From NCBI GenBank assembly GCA_024103495.1, contig JAGFIQ010000025.1, positions 1 through 48,772 on the forward strand: a DNA stretch of 48,772 nt. The letters run 5' to 3'. The notes under the pieces were generated by a model. That model worked only from the letters and a program-made list of their open reading frames with translations. It did not search any database and was not told the origin of the DNA. Origin of the DNA: Aridibacter famidurans (GTDB taxonomy: Bacteria > Acidobacteriota > Blastocatellia > Pyrinomonadales > Pyrinomonadaceae). Below, piece by piece: positions 7,231 to 15,253 of the stretch (positions within the stretch are counted from its first letter, which is position 1; each line of letters starts with the position of its first letter). Position numbers and translations under genes: made by a program.

Positions 7231-8010
7231 TTAAGACTGCATTGCAAAGTGCTCTGGTTCTGTAAATGGAGATATGCTCGTGTTGTTATTCATATCGAGG
7301 TTCTCCCGGAACACGCATTTCGCAACGTCAAGCTCGATCGGGTCACCTCTATCGATTTTGCCCTTCCAATGTTCGAGGAGTTCGAATAGTCGAAAGCCCT
7401 CGGAGGACGTGTAAAATTCAACTCCCTTGCCGTGCTCTGTAGTAGTTCCGCAACAGTACATGTCCGGAAGGCCAGGATTGTAAATCGCGAAATTTGAAAC
7501 AAAGAGCTCCTCAGGAAGTTTGTAACACTCAAGCTGCGATTTGATCACCGACTCTTCAATCCCCGCCCTGATCATCTTCCGGACGAGATCGGTAAAGTTT
7601 CCGGGTCTCGCAGTGAAGTACGTGTATTTCACTGGTTCCTTCGAGGTGACATTGCCCGAAACAACTCGGAACCAATTGTTTTCAAAATCCCGGATCACAC
7701 GGGCGAAGATCCATATAGCCTTTAGACCCTCAAACTTCTCCTGGATGTATAGCTCTTCCTTTTCCGATCTCAGGGTGCTTGCGTTAGCGGACTTAAGGAG
7801 CTGGTCGATATCGGAAGGCCGCAGCCCGAGTTTCTCAACGATGTACCAAAGCTGCTCGCGATCAAGCGGAGCCCAGGACTCGGACCTGTCACCTGTCTCG
7901 AGCATGGCAATTGTCGAGGACGAAAGCCGGTAGTCTGTATTCGCTAGTAGTTCCTGCGTCAGGCCGTACTCTCTACGCAGCTTTCTTAAAGTCTGCCCAA
8001 AGTTATTCAC
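7231..8010 (-). CDS. XRE-family transcriptional regulator with unknown C-terminal domain
   Basis: The product has 259 residues. The N-terminal helix-turn-helix (about 4-70) reads FGQTLRKLRREYGLTQELLA...LSSSTIAMLETGDR, a Cro/C1-type domain. The rest (about 85-220) is a folded-looking domain of unknown family with FARVIRDFENNWFRVVSGN and YTYFTARPGNFTDLVRKMI, probably a sensor or oligomerisation domain. The GTG start at 8010 is preceded by GAGGAGGG. It is the first gene of a leftward unit with yhhQ and a methyltransferase and faces the rightward array starting at 8273, so it could control both from the shared 262-nt gap. Confidence 0.8.
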   Translation of the reverse strand: MNNFGQTLRKLRREYGLTQELLANTDYRLSSSTIAMLETGDRSESWAPLDREQLWYIVEKLGLRPSDIDQLLKSANASTLRSEKEELYIQEKFEGLKAIWIFARVIRDFENNWFRVVSGNVTSKEPVKYTYFTARPGNFTDLVRKMIRAGIEESVIKSQLECYKLPEELFVSNFAIYNPGLPDMYCCGTTTEHGKGVEFYTSSEGFRLFELLEHWKGKIDRGDPIELDVAKCVFRENLDMNNNTSISPFTEPEHFAMQS

Positions 8011-8199
8011 ACACCCTCCTCGTCGAAATAATACCGATTATCCCAATGCCTGTCAATAAGTTAAACATACGGGAGTCTACCCGTCTTTCGCGGCCTTTCA
8101 TTACACATTGTAAGTATTCCGGGAAAATTCTGGCTGTCTAGCACGTATAAGCGAGAATAGGCTACCTAGCAGGAGGTTGGCCAGGTTATTAAGAAAATC

Positions 8200-8229
8200 T
8201 TGCACAATATTCAATTTAAATGATAGTCT
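8200..8229 (+). promoter_or_regulatory. Possible sigma-70-type promoter for the large rightward array
   Basis: TTGCAC (8200-8205) and TAGTCT (8224-8229) are separated by 18 nt and lie 43 nt before the ATG at 8273, within an AT-rich stretch between divergent genes. The match is moderate and there is no independent support. Confidence 0.35.
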
Positions 8230-8272
8230 TCCACGCAGGCAAATTCTCAGTAAGACAGAGAAAATTCAGATC

Positions 8273-8512
8273 ATGTCAAATCGGAAGCGGAGCCATTCTT
8301 ATATTGGTCTGATGAGCGCGGCGCTGACGGTATATGCGAGCCACGACCGTCAGATGGTCGAAAGGACGCTCGAGATGCTGAATTCCGGGGCTGATAGCCG
8401 ATCTGCTGTGGGCGACGACGCTACTCGATGCTGTAGGAAGTGCGGTGGCTCGGGGATAGATTCGGGCGAGAAGGGACGTGACGACGGAGGATCAGAAAAT
8501 GGGGATGATTAG
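8273..8512 (+). CDS. Small CxxC-type protein of unknown function, first of the array
   Basis: From the ATG at 8273 the product has 79 residues. A helical N-terminal half (SHSYIGLMSAALTVYASHDRQ) is followed by a CCRKCGGSG knuckle near residue 53 and a very acidic, glycine-rich tail. The knuckle resembles DnaJ-like or rubredoxin-like zinc motifs but is present only once. The stop overlaps the start of the vWA lipoprotein by 14 nt, so the two are coupled. A longer frame from a TTG at 8177 lacks support. I do not recognise a family. Confidence 0.5.
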   Translation: MSNRKRSHSYIGLMSAALTVYASHDRQMVERTLEMLNSGADSRSAVGDDATRCCRKCGGSGIDSGEKGRDDGGSENGDD

Positions 8513-9278
8513 GAGCGCCACGCTAAGCACCGTACTACTTTTGTCGTCTATTTCATCTTGCGAAAGACCGAAAGAGGTTGTCGACCCCACTTTCACGGCC
8601 GATTGCGCCGGTCCGGTGTCGGTAACCGAGGTGATCGATCAGTCGGGGAGCATGGAGACTTCGAGTACGGCTTCGGTCGAGTCGAAGGATCTCCTTCCGC
8701 TCCTTGACCGGATTCAGCAATGTGGCGGAGAGCTCAATGTCTTGTTTGTGCGTGAAGCTCCTGAGAGAGGTGCCACACGGATCGAGTTCTCCGAGCCTCC
8801 ATCTTCGGTTCCAAGACCAAAACAACAAGAGGATGAGACCGACTACGATTTTACGGACCGGATTCTAAAGTACAAATCGGAAATGATGGCCCGCGAGAAA
8901 CAGATCGAGGAGATGGCCAGGAAAGGAAAGGGATCGATAAAGGATTTTGTAAATACGATTGACAAGAAACTCCGGCGCAAGGAAGCGGCCGAGACCGATC
9001 TTTTCTCCGCACTGAATTCGTCGGAGATTCTCTCAAGGACTGCCAAAGTTAGATGGAAAGGAAGAGCACAGCTTTACACGATAGTGGTATCCGACGGACT
9101 CGACACACGCGGAAGATCGAGGCTTTTCGACAATAGTGTTTCAAATCTCTTCTGGGTGAACACGACGTCAAAGAAGTCTGACCTTGGTTCCGGAGATGTA
9201 AGAAGGTTTGAGAACCATCCGGCTGCCGTTAATGAGGTACTGCAAAGAACCGAAATCAAAGAAAGGAGCGGGAAATGA
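8499..9278 (+). CDS. vWA-domain lipoprotein
   Basis: The product has 259 residues. A short signal peptide ends in the lipobox ISSC, with lipidated C21. The mature part begins with a MIDAS-type metal site VIDQSGSM (D47, S49, S51). The expected threonine lies in AETDLFSALNSS, and the later strand TIVVSDGLDTRG matches the fourth vWA strand, so it is a vWA fold with a long charged helix inserted in the middle (about 105-150). It should sit in the periplasm, anchored to a membrane, and bind a protein partner through a divalent metal. The ATG at 8499 has GGAGG 8 nt upstream. It overlaps both neighbours (14 nt and 4 nt). Confidence 0.75.
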   Translation: MGMIRSATLSTVLLLSSISSCERPKEVVDPTFTADCAGPVSVTEVIDQSGSMETSSTASVESKDLLPLLDRIQQCGGELNVLFVREAPERGATRIEFSEPPSSVPRPKQQEDETDYDFTDRILKYKSEMMAREKQIEEMARKGKGSIKDFVNTIDKKLRRKEAAETDLFSALNSSEILSRTAKVRWKGRAQLYTIVVSDGLDTRGRSRLFDNSVSNLFWVNTTSKKSDLGSGDVRRFENHPAAVNEVLQRTEIKERSGK

Positions 9279-10516
9279 GCCTGGAACAAGAGACTCGGAT
9301 GCTGGAACAGGAAACCGACGAGATCGAGCGGGCTCATTCAGAAATGGCTAGATCGCGTAGTGACGTCGCCAACACATCGGCGAATCGTGCCAACTCAAAC
9401 TCCGATGACCTGGATGGTCTTTATCAGGCACTGACCGCAGCGGCCTCAAGGTTTCTCTTTTACAGCCGCATGACGAAGTGGCTAGTCGCCAGCCGGAGAA
9501 ATTGGAGGGCCCGAAACAGGAGATACAGGACGTACGACGGCTCGGAATTCGCGCGCACGCTAAGCTGGTTGTTTACGCCCCTGGCTGTCGTCGCCGTAGA
9601 CGCTCTCCTTCTTAGTTATGTCGCGCGTGAGGTGGCGATCGGGAGTATAAAGCTCCTCGGCAATTTCGATTCGGTCGCGGAATATGTTCTGCCGGTCGCA
9701 ACTGTAGTTTTTGCGACTTGCTACGTCCTCGTCGAGCTAAGTGCCGGAACCGGCCTTCTCGGATCCCGGGAAACGCGCAATAAGGAAACACGGATGCTGG
9801 GACGGTGGTGGTTCGCTGTCGTCGCCTTCTTCACATTGCCACTGTTCGTCTTTAGCTTTTCGCTGTTGAATTCGGGATTCATGGCGTTTGTCGTCACTGG
9901 GGAAGGAGGTCCTTCTGCCGCGACCGCCGGTGTGTTGAGGGCCGTCGGATATGGACTTGTCGCCCTGGTAGCTCATGGACTGATCCTGTTGTTTGGAAAC
10001 CAGATCAACAATGCGTTCGGCTGCGCACTCTATCTTTCCAAATCGGCCTTTTTGTGGGCAAGGCTCAGGAGATTTACTGGACTGGCAGAACTCGAGGAAG
10101 CACGGGTAGCGACTACGTTTCGACGGTTGTACGAACATCTACAGGGCGACACGTCCAGAATCCCGCCGTTTACGGACGAGACGCGCGAAGCGATCCGAAG
10201 GGTCTTTGGTGATGACCTTATCCAGAGGCCGCGCCCGGAGCCCAGGGAAGTGGGAGGCGCACGCTCAGATACTCCAGGCGGAGATTCGCAGGGTGATCCA
10301 GATACGGGACAAGAGACGGCGCAGCAGTATGACCAAGATCCGGCTCCCGGAGTCGGAGGCACCGAGTTTAATACTGACGAGAGGGCGGACGGTCACCGGC
10401 GAACAAACTCGCGAGAGATTATGGATCAGGATGAGGAAGAAGCAGAGCCGGAAGAACAGGAGTTCATCGTTGACGTGCCATTCGATTCAGAAGGTGAGTC
10501 AGAGGTGCGCCGGTAG
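9275..10516 (+). CDS. Four-TM membrane protein with coiled-coil head and acidic tail
   Basis: The product has 413 residues. A charged, helical N-terminus (about 1-60, coiled-coil-like) precedes four membrane segments at about 94-115, 134-153, 174-197 and 219-240. A basic linker follows, then a cytosolic helical part. The last 80 residues are low-complexity and rich in D, E, G and Q. No family recognised. The start overlaps the lipoprotein stop as ATGA, indicating tight coupling. With a vWA lipoprotein before it and an AAA+ ATPase after it, it could be the membrane component through which the two act; this is inference. Confidence 0.65.
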   Translation: MSLEQETRMLEQETDEIERAHSEMARSRSDVANTSANRANSNSDDLDGLYQALTAAASRFLFYSRMTKWLVASRRNWRARNRRYRTYDGSEFARTLSWLFTPLAVVAVDALLLSYVAREVAIGSIKLLGNFDSVAEYVLPVATVVFATCYVLVELSAGTGLLGSRETRNKETRMLGRWWFAVVAFFTLPLFVFSFSLLNSGFMAFVVTGEGGPSAATAGVLRAVGYGLVALVAHGLILLFGNQINNAFGCALYLSKSAFLWARLRRFTGLAELEEARVATTFRRLYEHLQGDTSRIPPFTDETREAIRRVFGDDLIQRPRPEPREVGGARSDTPGGDSQGDPDTGQETAQQYDQDPAPGVGGTEFNTDERADGHRRTNSREIMDQDEEEAEPEEQEFIVDVPFDSEGESEVRR

Positions 10517-10533
10517 TACAGGAGGTTCAAGAA

Positions 10534-11421
10534 ATGTCAGCAGTTATGTCGCTCGTCGCGAAAGCGATTCTTTGTCGTGTGGCTTTGCCCGCCGGGGTAG
10601 CTCTCGCCCGCGAGATCGTAAGATCCGTGAACGAAGGTCGAGGAGAGAACCTTGTTGAAGGCGAGATGAGAGAGGCGGTTCCACTTGCGCTCTCCCAGCC
10701 TTCGATCGAGCTCGTATCGAGGAACATCAAATCAGGAAACGCTTTTGCAATTCAAGCTCCCGAGTTGCGCGATCTGAAAGAGGAGATCCATCACAGAATC
10801 GCATCGTCGGGGTTCATCATTTCCGATCCGGCCGCTTTCATCCAGGGCCTCGAACAGGTCGCATCCGCTTCGAGCCTCGAAACACTCCGAAAGTCGGAAG
10901 CGGGAATGATGGACTCGCTTGCTGAGGAGAACGACCGCGCGATCAGGGGCATCGTGACCGAAAGTTACAGGGAGGCCCTCGAGGAGATGGGTTTCGCGGA
11001 GTTCGAGGCGTTTGATTCGAGAGGCGGCCGGTTTGAACTGAGATTCGCCGCAAGCGCCCCCGACGGTGTGACTGTCGTAACAGAAGTGACTCGAAACAAG
11101 GATGGCGAACTCAGACTAGAGTCGGAGGTACTTGGCAGAAGCGATCCCGGATGCGAGACGATCCTCAAGAAGCTTCGCAAACGGCTGGCCGATATGGGGT
11201 TTGAGTTTAGCGAGGAGGCAGGAATCGAACCTACAGGTCCTTTTTGTTCGCTTCAGACCGCGAGGAGGTTCCTCGAAAAGGAGATCAAGCCGCCAAAGGC
11301 AAAGACTTCCATCAGCCATAAAAGCAAGAAACGCAATGTCTCAGGGGAACAAGCGAACCAGGTTTCGACTGATGCGATACGGCGGAAGAACTTACAACAG
11401 AAGCTGGGGGCGGATGGATGA
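10534..11421 (+). CDS. Unknown protein, possible DUF1257/DUF2997-like C-terminal part
   Basis: The product has 295 residues and is read from an ATG after an AGGAGG-like site (10520-10524). Helical N-terminal half; the part from about 140 to 225 is a beta-rich segment: GGRFELRFAASAPDGVTVVT, then NKDGELRLESEVLG and a helix GCETILKKLRKRLADMGFEF. The last piece resembles the pattern of DUF2997 proteins (a short strand pair followed by C...L...L). DUF1257 and DUF2997 proteins occur with Ycf46-like AAA+ ATPases, as here, but the match is weak and may be chance. The tail is basic and disordered. The stop overlaps the AAA+ start by 4 nt (ATGA). Confidence 0.5.
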   Translation: MSAVMSLVAKAILCRVALPAGVALAREIVRSVNEGRGENLVEGEMREAVPLALSQPSIELVSRNIKSGNAFAIQAPELRDLKEEIHHRIASSGFIISDPAAFIQGLEQVASASSLETLRKSEAGMMDSLAEENDRAIRGIVTESYREALEEMGFAEFEAFDSRGGRFELRFAASAPDGVTVVTEVTRNKDGELRLESEVLGRSDPGCETILKKLRKRLADMGFEFSEEAGIEPTGPFCSLQTARRFLEKEIKPPKAKTSISHKSKKRNVSGEQANQVSTDAIRRKNLQQKLGADG

Positions 11422-13199
11422 TCAAGCAGGTCGAGGAAATAGTCAAAGCTTATGACAGCGGCTATGGCGCAGCGTTCCTGTCCGGACGGTCGCTTTACGA
11501 TCTTGTACGGGACGAGGATTCGAGGATCCGGCCATTGTATGAGGTTCTTCGGCGGTCGCTGTTTCGGGAGCGCTCGCTTTCCCTGGTCACCTACTCGTTC
11601 GCGAACGGCGTTACCCGGTTTGAAAGCTGGATATCGAATCAACAGGACAGAACGATGATCGAGCGTTCTCTCGAGACGTCAGGCCTTCTGGGCGTCACTA
11701 CGGGAGAGAATGAGGTAATTGACGTTGTCCGCTCAGTCGGCAACCTTGTGCGATCGGACCTCTCTGAGCTGAAGCTCTCAGATGGCCGCCCGGTAAGATT
11801 CGCGATCCTTCTTGAATTTGCTCACCACCTTTTGCCCCGGGATGAACACTCGGTTTCTACAGAACATCAAAAAGCCCTCGCGGAATGTGTTTTTGTGCTC
11901 TCCCAGAGCCTTCTTCTTCGGGATTGCGGACACTTCCTTATGTTCCACGGAGACGCGGGACGGCTGAACGACCTGGTTCTCTCAGGGCTTAAAAAAGTGC
12001 ATATAAAGCAACCGGGCCTCGAAGAGAAACTAGAGTTCGTAGATGCCCTCGAGAATCTATATCCCGATGCGAAGTTTGACCCCGATCTCGACAAGCGATC
12101 CGCTGCCTCAATGACGGTGCATACACCCAACCGTTCGCTTGAGCAACTGTACCGGTCTTCAGACAGGACTGGAAGCGCGATCGGGAAGGGCGAACTCATC
12201 GAACAAAAGGAACGCGATGTGGAGGATATGTCCGAGCACACCCTGTTGCCGCTTGATGCTTCGCGGGTAAGCCGTAACAAGCTCGTCGGACGAAATATCG
12301 AGGTCCCCATTGAGATCCTGACCCAGATCGGTGAAAGACTCGCCTCCGGTGATTCCTCATCCCCGCAGAATGTTCTCTTGGTGGGCGCTCCGGGTTTTGG
12401 GAAGACCGATCTTGCCCTTTTGGTCGCCAGGCGTGCGAGATGCCCAGCCTACCAGATGATCTCTCCAAAAGGGGGGATTGTAGGAGAGACGGAACGCAAG
12501 GCCCGGATGCAGCAAGAGGCGTTGTCCGAATTGGCACCTGCGATCGCATTTTGTGATGAGATAACGGAAAGTTTTCCGATGGGTCGGAATAAACTGAACG
12601 GAGATTCCGGCGCAAGCGCAGCCATCACGGCGCAACTTCTGACCTCGCTCTCCGATGAGTCGCGATCGGGAAAAACGCTCCTTGTCGCGACGACGAACTT
12701 CCCGCAGGTGCTTGGGATGGCGATGAGAAGCCGGTTTGTCGTTATCCCGATTCTTTCCCCGCTTGAAGATGATTACACGGATATTCTCGTGGAGCTTGTT
12801 AAGAGGATCTCCCCCAACTCGGAGCTCTCACTAGACGATCCCCCTGTAATCGAGGCAGCGAGCAAGTTTTATCAAAAAGGGGCAAGCCCCCGCGATGTTC
12901 GACGCGCATTATCAGATACCCTCCTGTTTACACCTTCTGGGTCTCTAAAGGCGGAAGACACCTTGGAAGCAGCCGAAATGCTCAAAATGAGTTCCGACCG
13001 TGAGTCGATGGAATACTCGGAACTCCAGGCCATCAAGTACTGCAGCACCAGGAGATTCCTGCCTTGGCATGGGCATCGGATCGACAACTACAGGTTTCCC
13101 GCGCACCTGTCAGGTATCGTCGACCGAAACTCTGGGGAGATAGATCACGTTGCACTTGAAACAAGGCTCCGTGAGCTAGGGAGTTTTGCTAATGTCTGA
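11418..13199 (+). CDS. AAA+ ATPase, Ycf46-like (inactive N-domain plus active C-domain)
   Basis: The product has 593 residues. The C-terminal half is a complete AAA+ module: Walker A GAPGFGKT (323-330), Walker B AIAFCDE (about 374-380) and sensor 1 VATTN (about 423). MAMRSRFVVIPI holds a likely arginine finger, and a helical lid reads GASPRDVRRAL. The N-terminal half (about 1-215) looks like a second, Walker-less AAA-type domain, the layout of Ycf46-like ATPases (inference). It should use ATP to remodel a partner. It overlaps both neighbours (4 nt and 8 nt). A vWA protein three genes upstream recalls MoxR/vWA pairs, although this ATPase is not a MoxR type. Confidence 0.75.
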   Translation: MIKQVEEIVKAYDSGYGAAFLSGRSLYDLVRDEDSRIRPLYEVLRRSLFRERSLSLVTYSFANGVTRFESWISNQQDRTMIERSLETSGLLGVTTGENEVIDVVRSVGNLVRSDLSELKLSDGRPVRFAILLEFAHHLLPRDEHSVSTEHQKALAECVFVLSQSLLLRDCGHFLMFHGDAGRLNDLVLSGLKKVHIKQPGLEEKLEFVDALENLYPDAKFDPDLDKRSAASMTVHTPNRSLEQLYRSSDRTGSAIGKGELIEQKERDVEDMSEHTLLPLDASRVSRNKLVGRNIEVPIEILTQIGERLASGDSSSPQNVLLVGAPGFGKTDLALLVARRARCPAYQMISPKGGIVGETERKARMQQEALSELAPAIAFCDEITESFPMGRNKLNGDSGASAAITAQLLTSLSDESRSGKTLLVATTNFPQVLGMAMRSRFVVIPILSPLEDDYTDILVELVKRISPNSELSLDDPPVIEAASKFYQKGASPRDVRRALSDTLLFTPSGSLKAEDTLEAAEMLKMSSDRESMEYSELQAIKYCSTRRFLPWHGHRIDNYRFPAHLSGIVDRNSGEIDHVALETRLRELGSFANV

Positions 13200-14328
13200 G
13201 AGCGTTGATCCATTGCTTCTATCGAATGGCGTGGGGTCAGGATCGGCCGGCATCGGTCATCTAGTCGGGACCGGTGCGGTTTACCTTCTTGAGCGGCGGC
13301 TTGCGGAATATTTCTCTGCTAATTACGCGCTCTGCTTTTCAAGCGCAACGGCAGCGCTAGATGGGATCGCCCTCGCGCTTGGCATCGAAGGAGGTGAGTT
13401 TCTAACGCAGGCGTTCCTCAACGGACCGAGTATCGCACCCTGGATGCGGTTTTCGGACAATGTGGTATTCGCCGACATCGAGCCTGAGACCCTTTCATTG
13501 TCCCCAGATGCTGCAAGGGTCGCCATCTCGGAAAGGACGAAAGCAATTCTCGCCGTAGATGTTCTCGGGTTTCCTTCGGATTCCAGAGCTTTGAGGACCG
13601 TCGCTGACGATGCCGGGATTTGGTACATAGCAGACTCTTGTCAGGCTCTTGGAGCTCGGCGGGACGGCCTCCCGGCGTCAAGTCACGCCCACGCTATAGT
13701 GTTGTCATTCTCCTATTCAAAACTGATCTTTGGCGGCGAAGGCGGTTTGGTGGTGACCAATGAGCGAGATCTTTATGAAAGACTGATATGGCACACGCAA
13801 CACCCATTGAGGCAGAAACGTGAGCTTGGTCTTGCTGTTTGCAACGAGTTTGCTTTAAACGGCAGGATCCATCCTCGCGCTGCTGAGGCGGCGCTCGAGA
13901 GTCTTGAATCAGTGTTTCCCGCCTTGCGCCGCTGGCAAGAGCGTTGCCGGAGGGTGCTGGAGCTGCTTGCTTCGGGCGGAATTGCAAAACCCGAGTCATT
14001 CGACGAACTGCGAGTAATGCCAAGCTACAACACGTTTTCCGTAGAGCTCCAAGAGCGCGTTTCGCGGCGCGAGATGCTTTTCTTTCTCGAATCCAAAGGA
14101 ATAAATGCAACTATCTCCAGCCTCCCCTGCAGCGTGATACTTGAAAACCCGGTTTTCAACGCACTGTATTCACGGAAGTATATACGACCGAGTCCCTGTG
14201 TGGTTGCCGAGCGGGCCCAGAAGAGGATCGCCCTGTCATATACGGGAGTGAGAGGAATGACGACTGATGATAAATGTGATTCTCTTGGCCGCGATAGCGG
14301 CGTTCGCGATCTCGGTTCTTTTTGGTAG
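13192..14328 (+). CDS. DegT/DnrJ/EryC1/StrS-family PLP aminotransferase
   Basis: The product has 378 residues. Family landmarks are in place: GTGAVYLLERRLAEYF and CFSSATAALDGIALAL near the start, VVFADIEPETLSLSP, and ADSCQALGA (the PLP-binding acidic/Gln region). The PLP-binding lysine is K177 in SFSYSKLIFGGEGGLVVTN. The protein looks catalytically complete. The family aminates nucleotide-linked keto-sugars or acts as dehydratase/isomerase on them. The ATG at 13192 has GGGAG 8 nt upstream and overlaps the AAA+ stop by 8 nt. No sugar-nucleotide genes accompany it, so its substrate is unknown, and its place in this array is odd. Confidence 0.85.
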   Translation: MSESVDPLLLSNGVGSGSAGIGHLVGTGAVYLLERRLAEYFSANYALCFSSATAALDGIALALGIEGGEFLTQAFLNGPSIAPWMRFSDNVVFADIEPETLSLSPDAARVAISERTKAILAVDVLGFPSDSRALRTVADDAGIWYIADSCQALGARRDGLPASSHAHAIVLSFSYSKLIFGGEGGLVVTNERDLYERLIWHTQHPLRQKRELGLAVCNEFALNGRIHPRAAEAALESLESVFPALRRWQERCRRVLELLASGGIAKPESFDELRVMPSYNTFSVELQERVSRREMLFFLESKGINATISSLPCSVILENPVFNALYSRKYIRPSPCVVAERAQKRIALSYTGVRGMTTDDKCDSLGRDSGVRDLGSFW

Positions 14329-14725
14329 GTCCAAGCCGTCGGCATTGTTTCGATTTGCCGGCGTCCTGATCGCCGCGCCCATTCTGATTTCGATCACCAC
14401 GGGCTATCTGATCTCGATCTATTTGAGCAGCCCCTTTTGGCTGAAGCTCTTCCTGATCCTGATCACGCCTTTCGTACTGATCGTGGCGCTTCGCGCTGCT
14501 TTCCCAGGATCGCAATGGGTCCGTAGGGCAGAGCAAATCTCATTTCAGGTCGTCGCAACTCTCGCGGCTTTGCCATTTCGCCTTATCTGGCGATTCTTTG
14601 GAGCTCTTCTCGGTTCTGAAAGACGGATATACGAACTGGACGCCGAGAGGCCATTTGTTGGAAATTCCCCGCCGACAAGGCGAACGACCCCCAAGACGAG
14701 AATCGGCCGGGAGGGCAGAAAATGA
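14267..14725 (+). CDS. Small membrane protein of unknown function
   Basis: The product has 152 residues with three or four hydrophobic segments (about 2-18, 26-50, 58-76 and a weaker one at 90-112) and a basic C-terminal tail ending in RREGRK-like residues. It starts inside the end of the aminotransferase gene (62-nt overlap), with AGAGGA about 10 nt before the ATG. Its stop overlaps the next start as ATGA. No family recognised; probably an inner-membrane partner of the array's products. Confidence 0.6.
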   Translation: MINVILLAAIAAFAISVLFGRSKPSALFRFAGVLIAAPILISITTGYLISIYLSSPFWLKLFLILITPFVLIVALRAAFPGSQWVRRAEQISFQVVATLAALPFRLIWRFFGALLGSERRIYELDAERPFVGNSPPTRRTTPKTRIGREGRK

Positions 14726-15174
14726 CCCCGCTTTCGAGATGGCAGACGGTCGTGAATGATCCACTAGTCTCACCGGCCGAGTTTCTGTCCGCCGTTGCGG
14801 ATGAACTCCGGGCACTCGATCTCGACGGGATCAGGTTTTCCAGGGTTCGCTGCCGTGAAGGTTCGATCATCTCGGACAGGAGGAACTACTTGCGCGTTCG
14901 GTACAAGGCGCTGTGCTTCGATGTCTTCGCATTTGCCGTCGGCCTGGACCTTGTCTGTGGTTTCTGGTTGATGAAGGAAGGCCCGACACTCCGCGATCTA
15001 CTACTCGAGATTCCCCTTTTCGGTCAGGTTCTAAAGGCGTTGAGGCCCGTTACGATCATTGACATCGAGAAGTCGCACTACTTTCAGAATTCCGTCTTTT
15101 CGGCGGTCTCAGGCGTTGCAAGCGACCTTGATCCCGGCTCCGCCTTGTTATGGGAGCAGGACGGCGGCGGGTGA
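14722..15174 (+). CDS. Unknown soluble protein of the array
   Basis: This 150-residue protein starts in an ATGA overlap with the membrane protein upstream. It has a helical start (SPAEFLSAVADELRALDLDG), a predicted beta core (IRFSRVRCREGS...YLRVRYKALCFDVFAFAVG) and a hydrophobic stretch DLVCGFWLMKEGP, ending in a helix and a glycine-rich tail. No family recognised. An open frame on the second strand-register runs through its last third and continues into the ATPase gene; I treat that part as not coding for the ATPase. Confidence 0.6.
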   Translation: MTPLSRWQTVVNDPLVSPAEFLSAVADELRALDLDGIRFSRVRCREGSIISDRRNYLRVRYKALCFDVFAFAVGLDLVCGFWLMKEGPTLRDLLLEIPLFGQVLKALRPVTIIDIEKSHYFQNSVFSAVSGVASDLDPGSALLWEQDGGG

Positions 15175-15253
15175 TCTTCGTGGGCCGACGGATGAAGTTT
15201 TTGTCGATCCTTTTGCAGCCGGGGCTGACAAACTCGCAACGACTCGAATATCT

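Noticed and set aside
11215..11245. tRNA-like 3' end (GGAATCGAACCTACAGG...)
   Set aside because: It resembles the reverse complement of a T-arm but has no acceptor or D-arm around it and lies inside the intact frame of the 295-residue protein.
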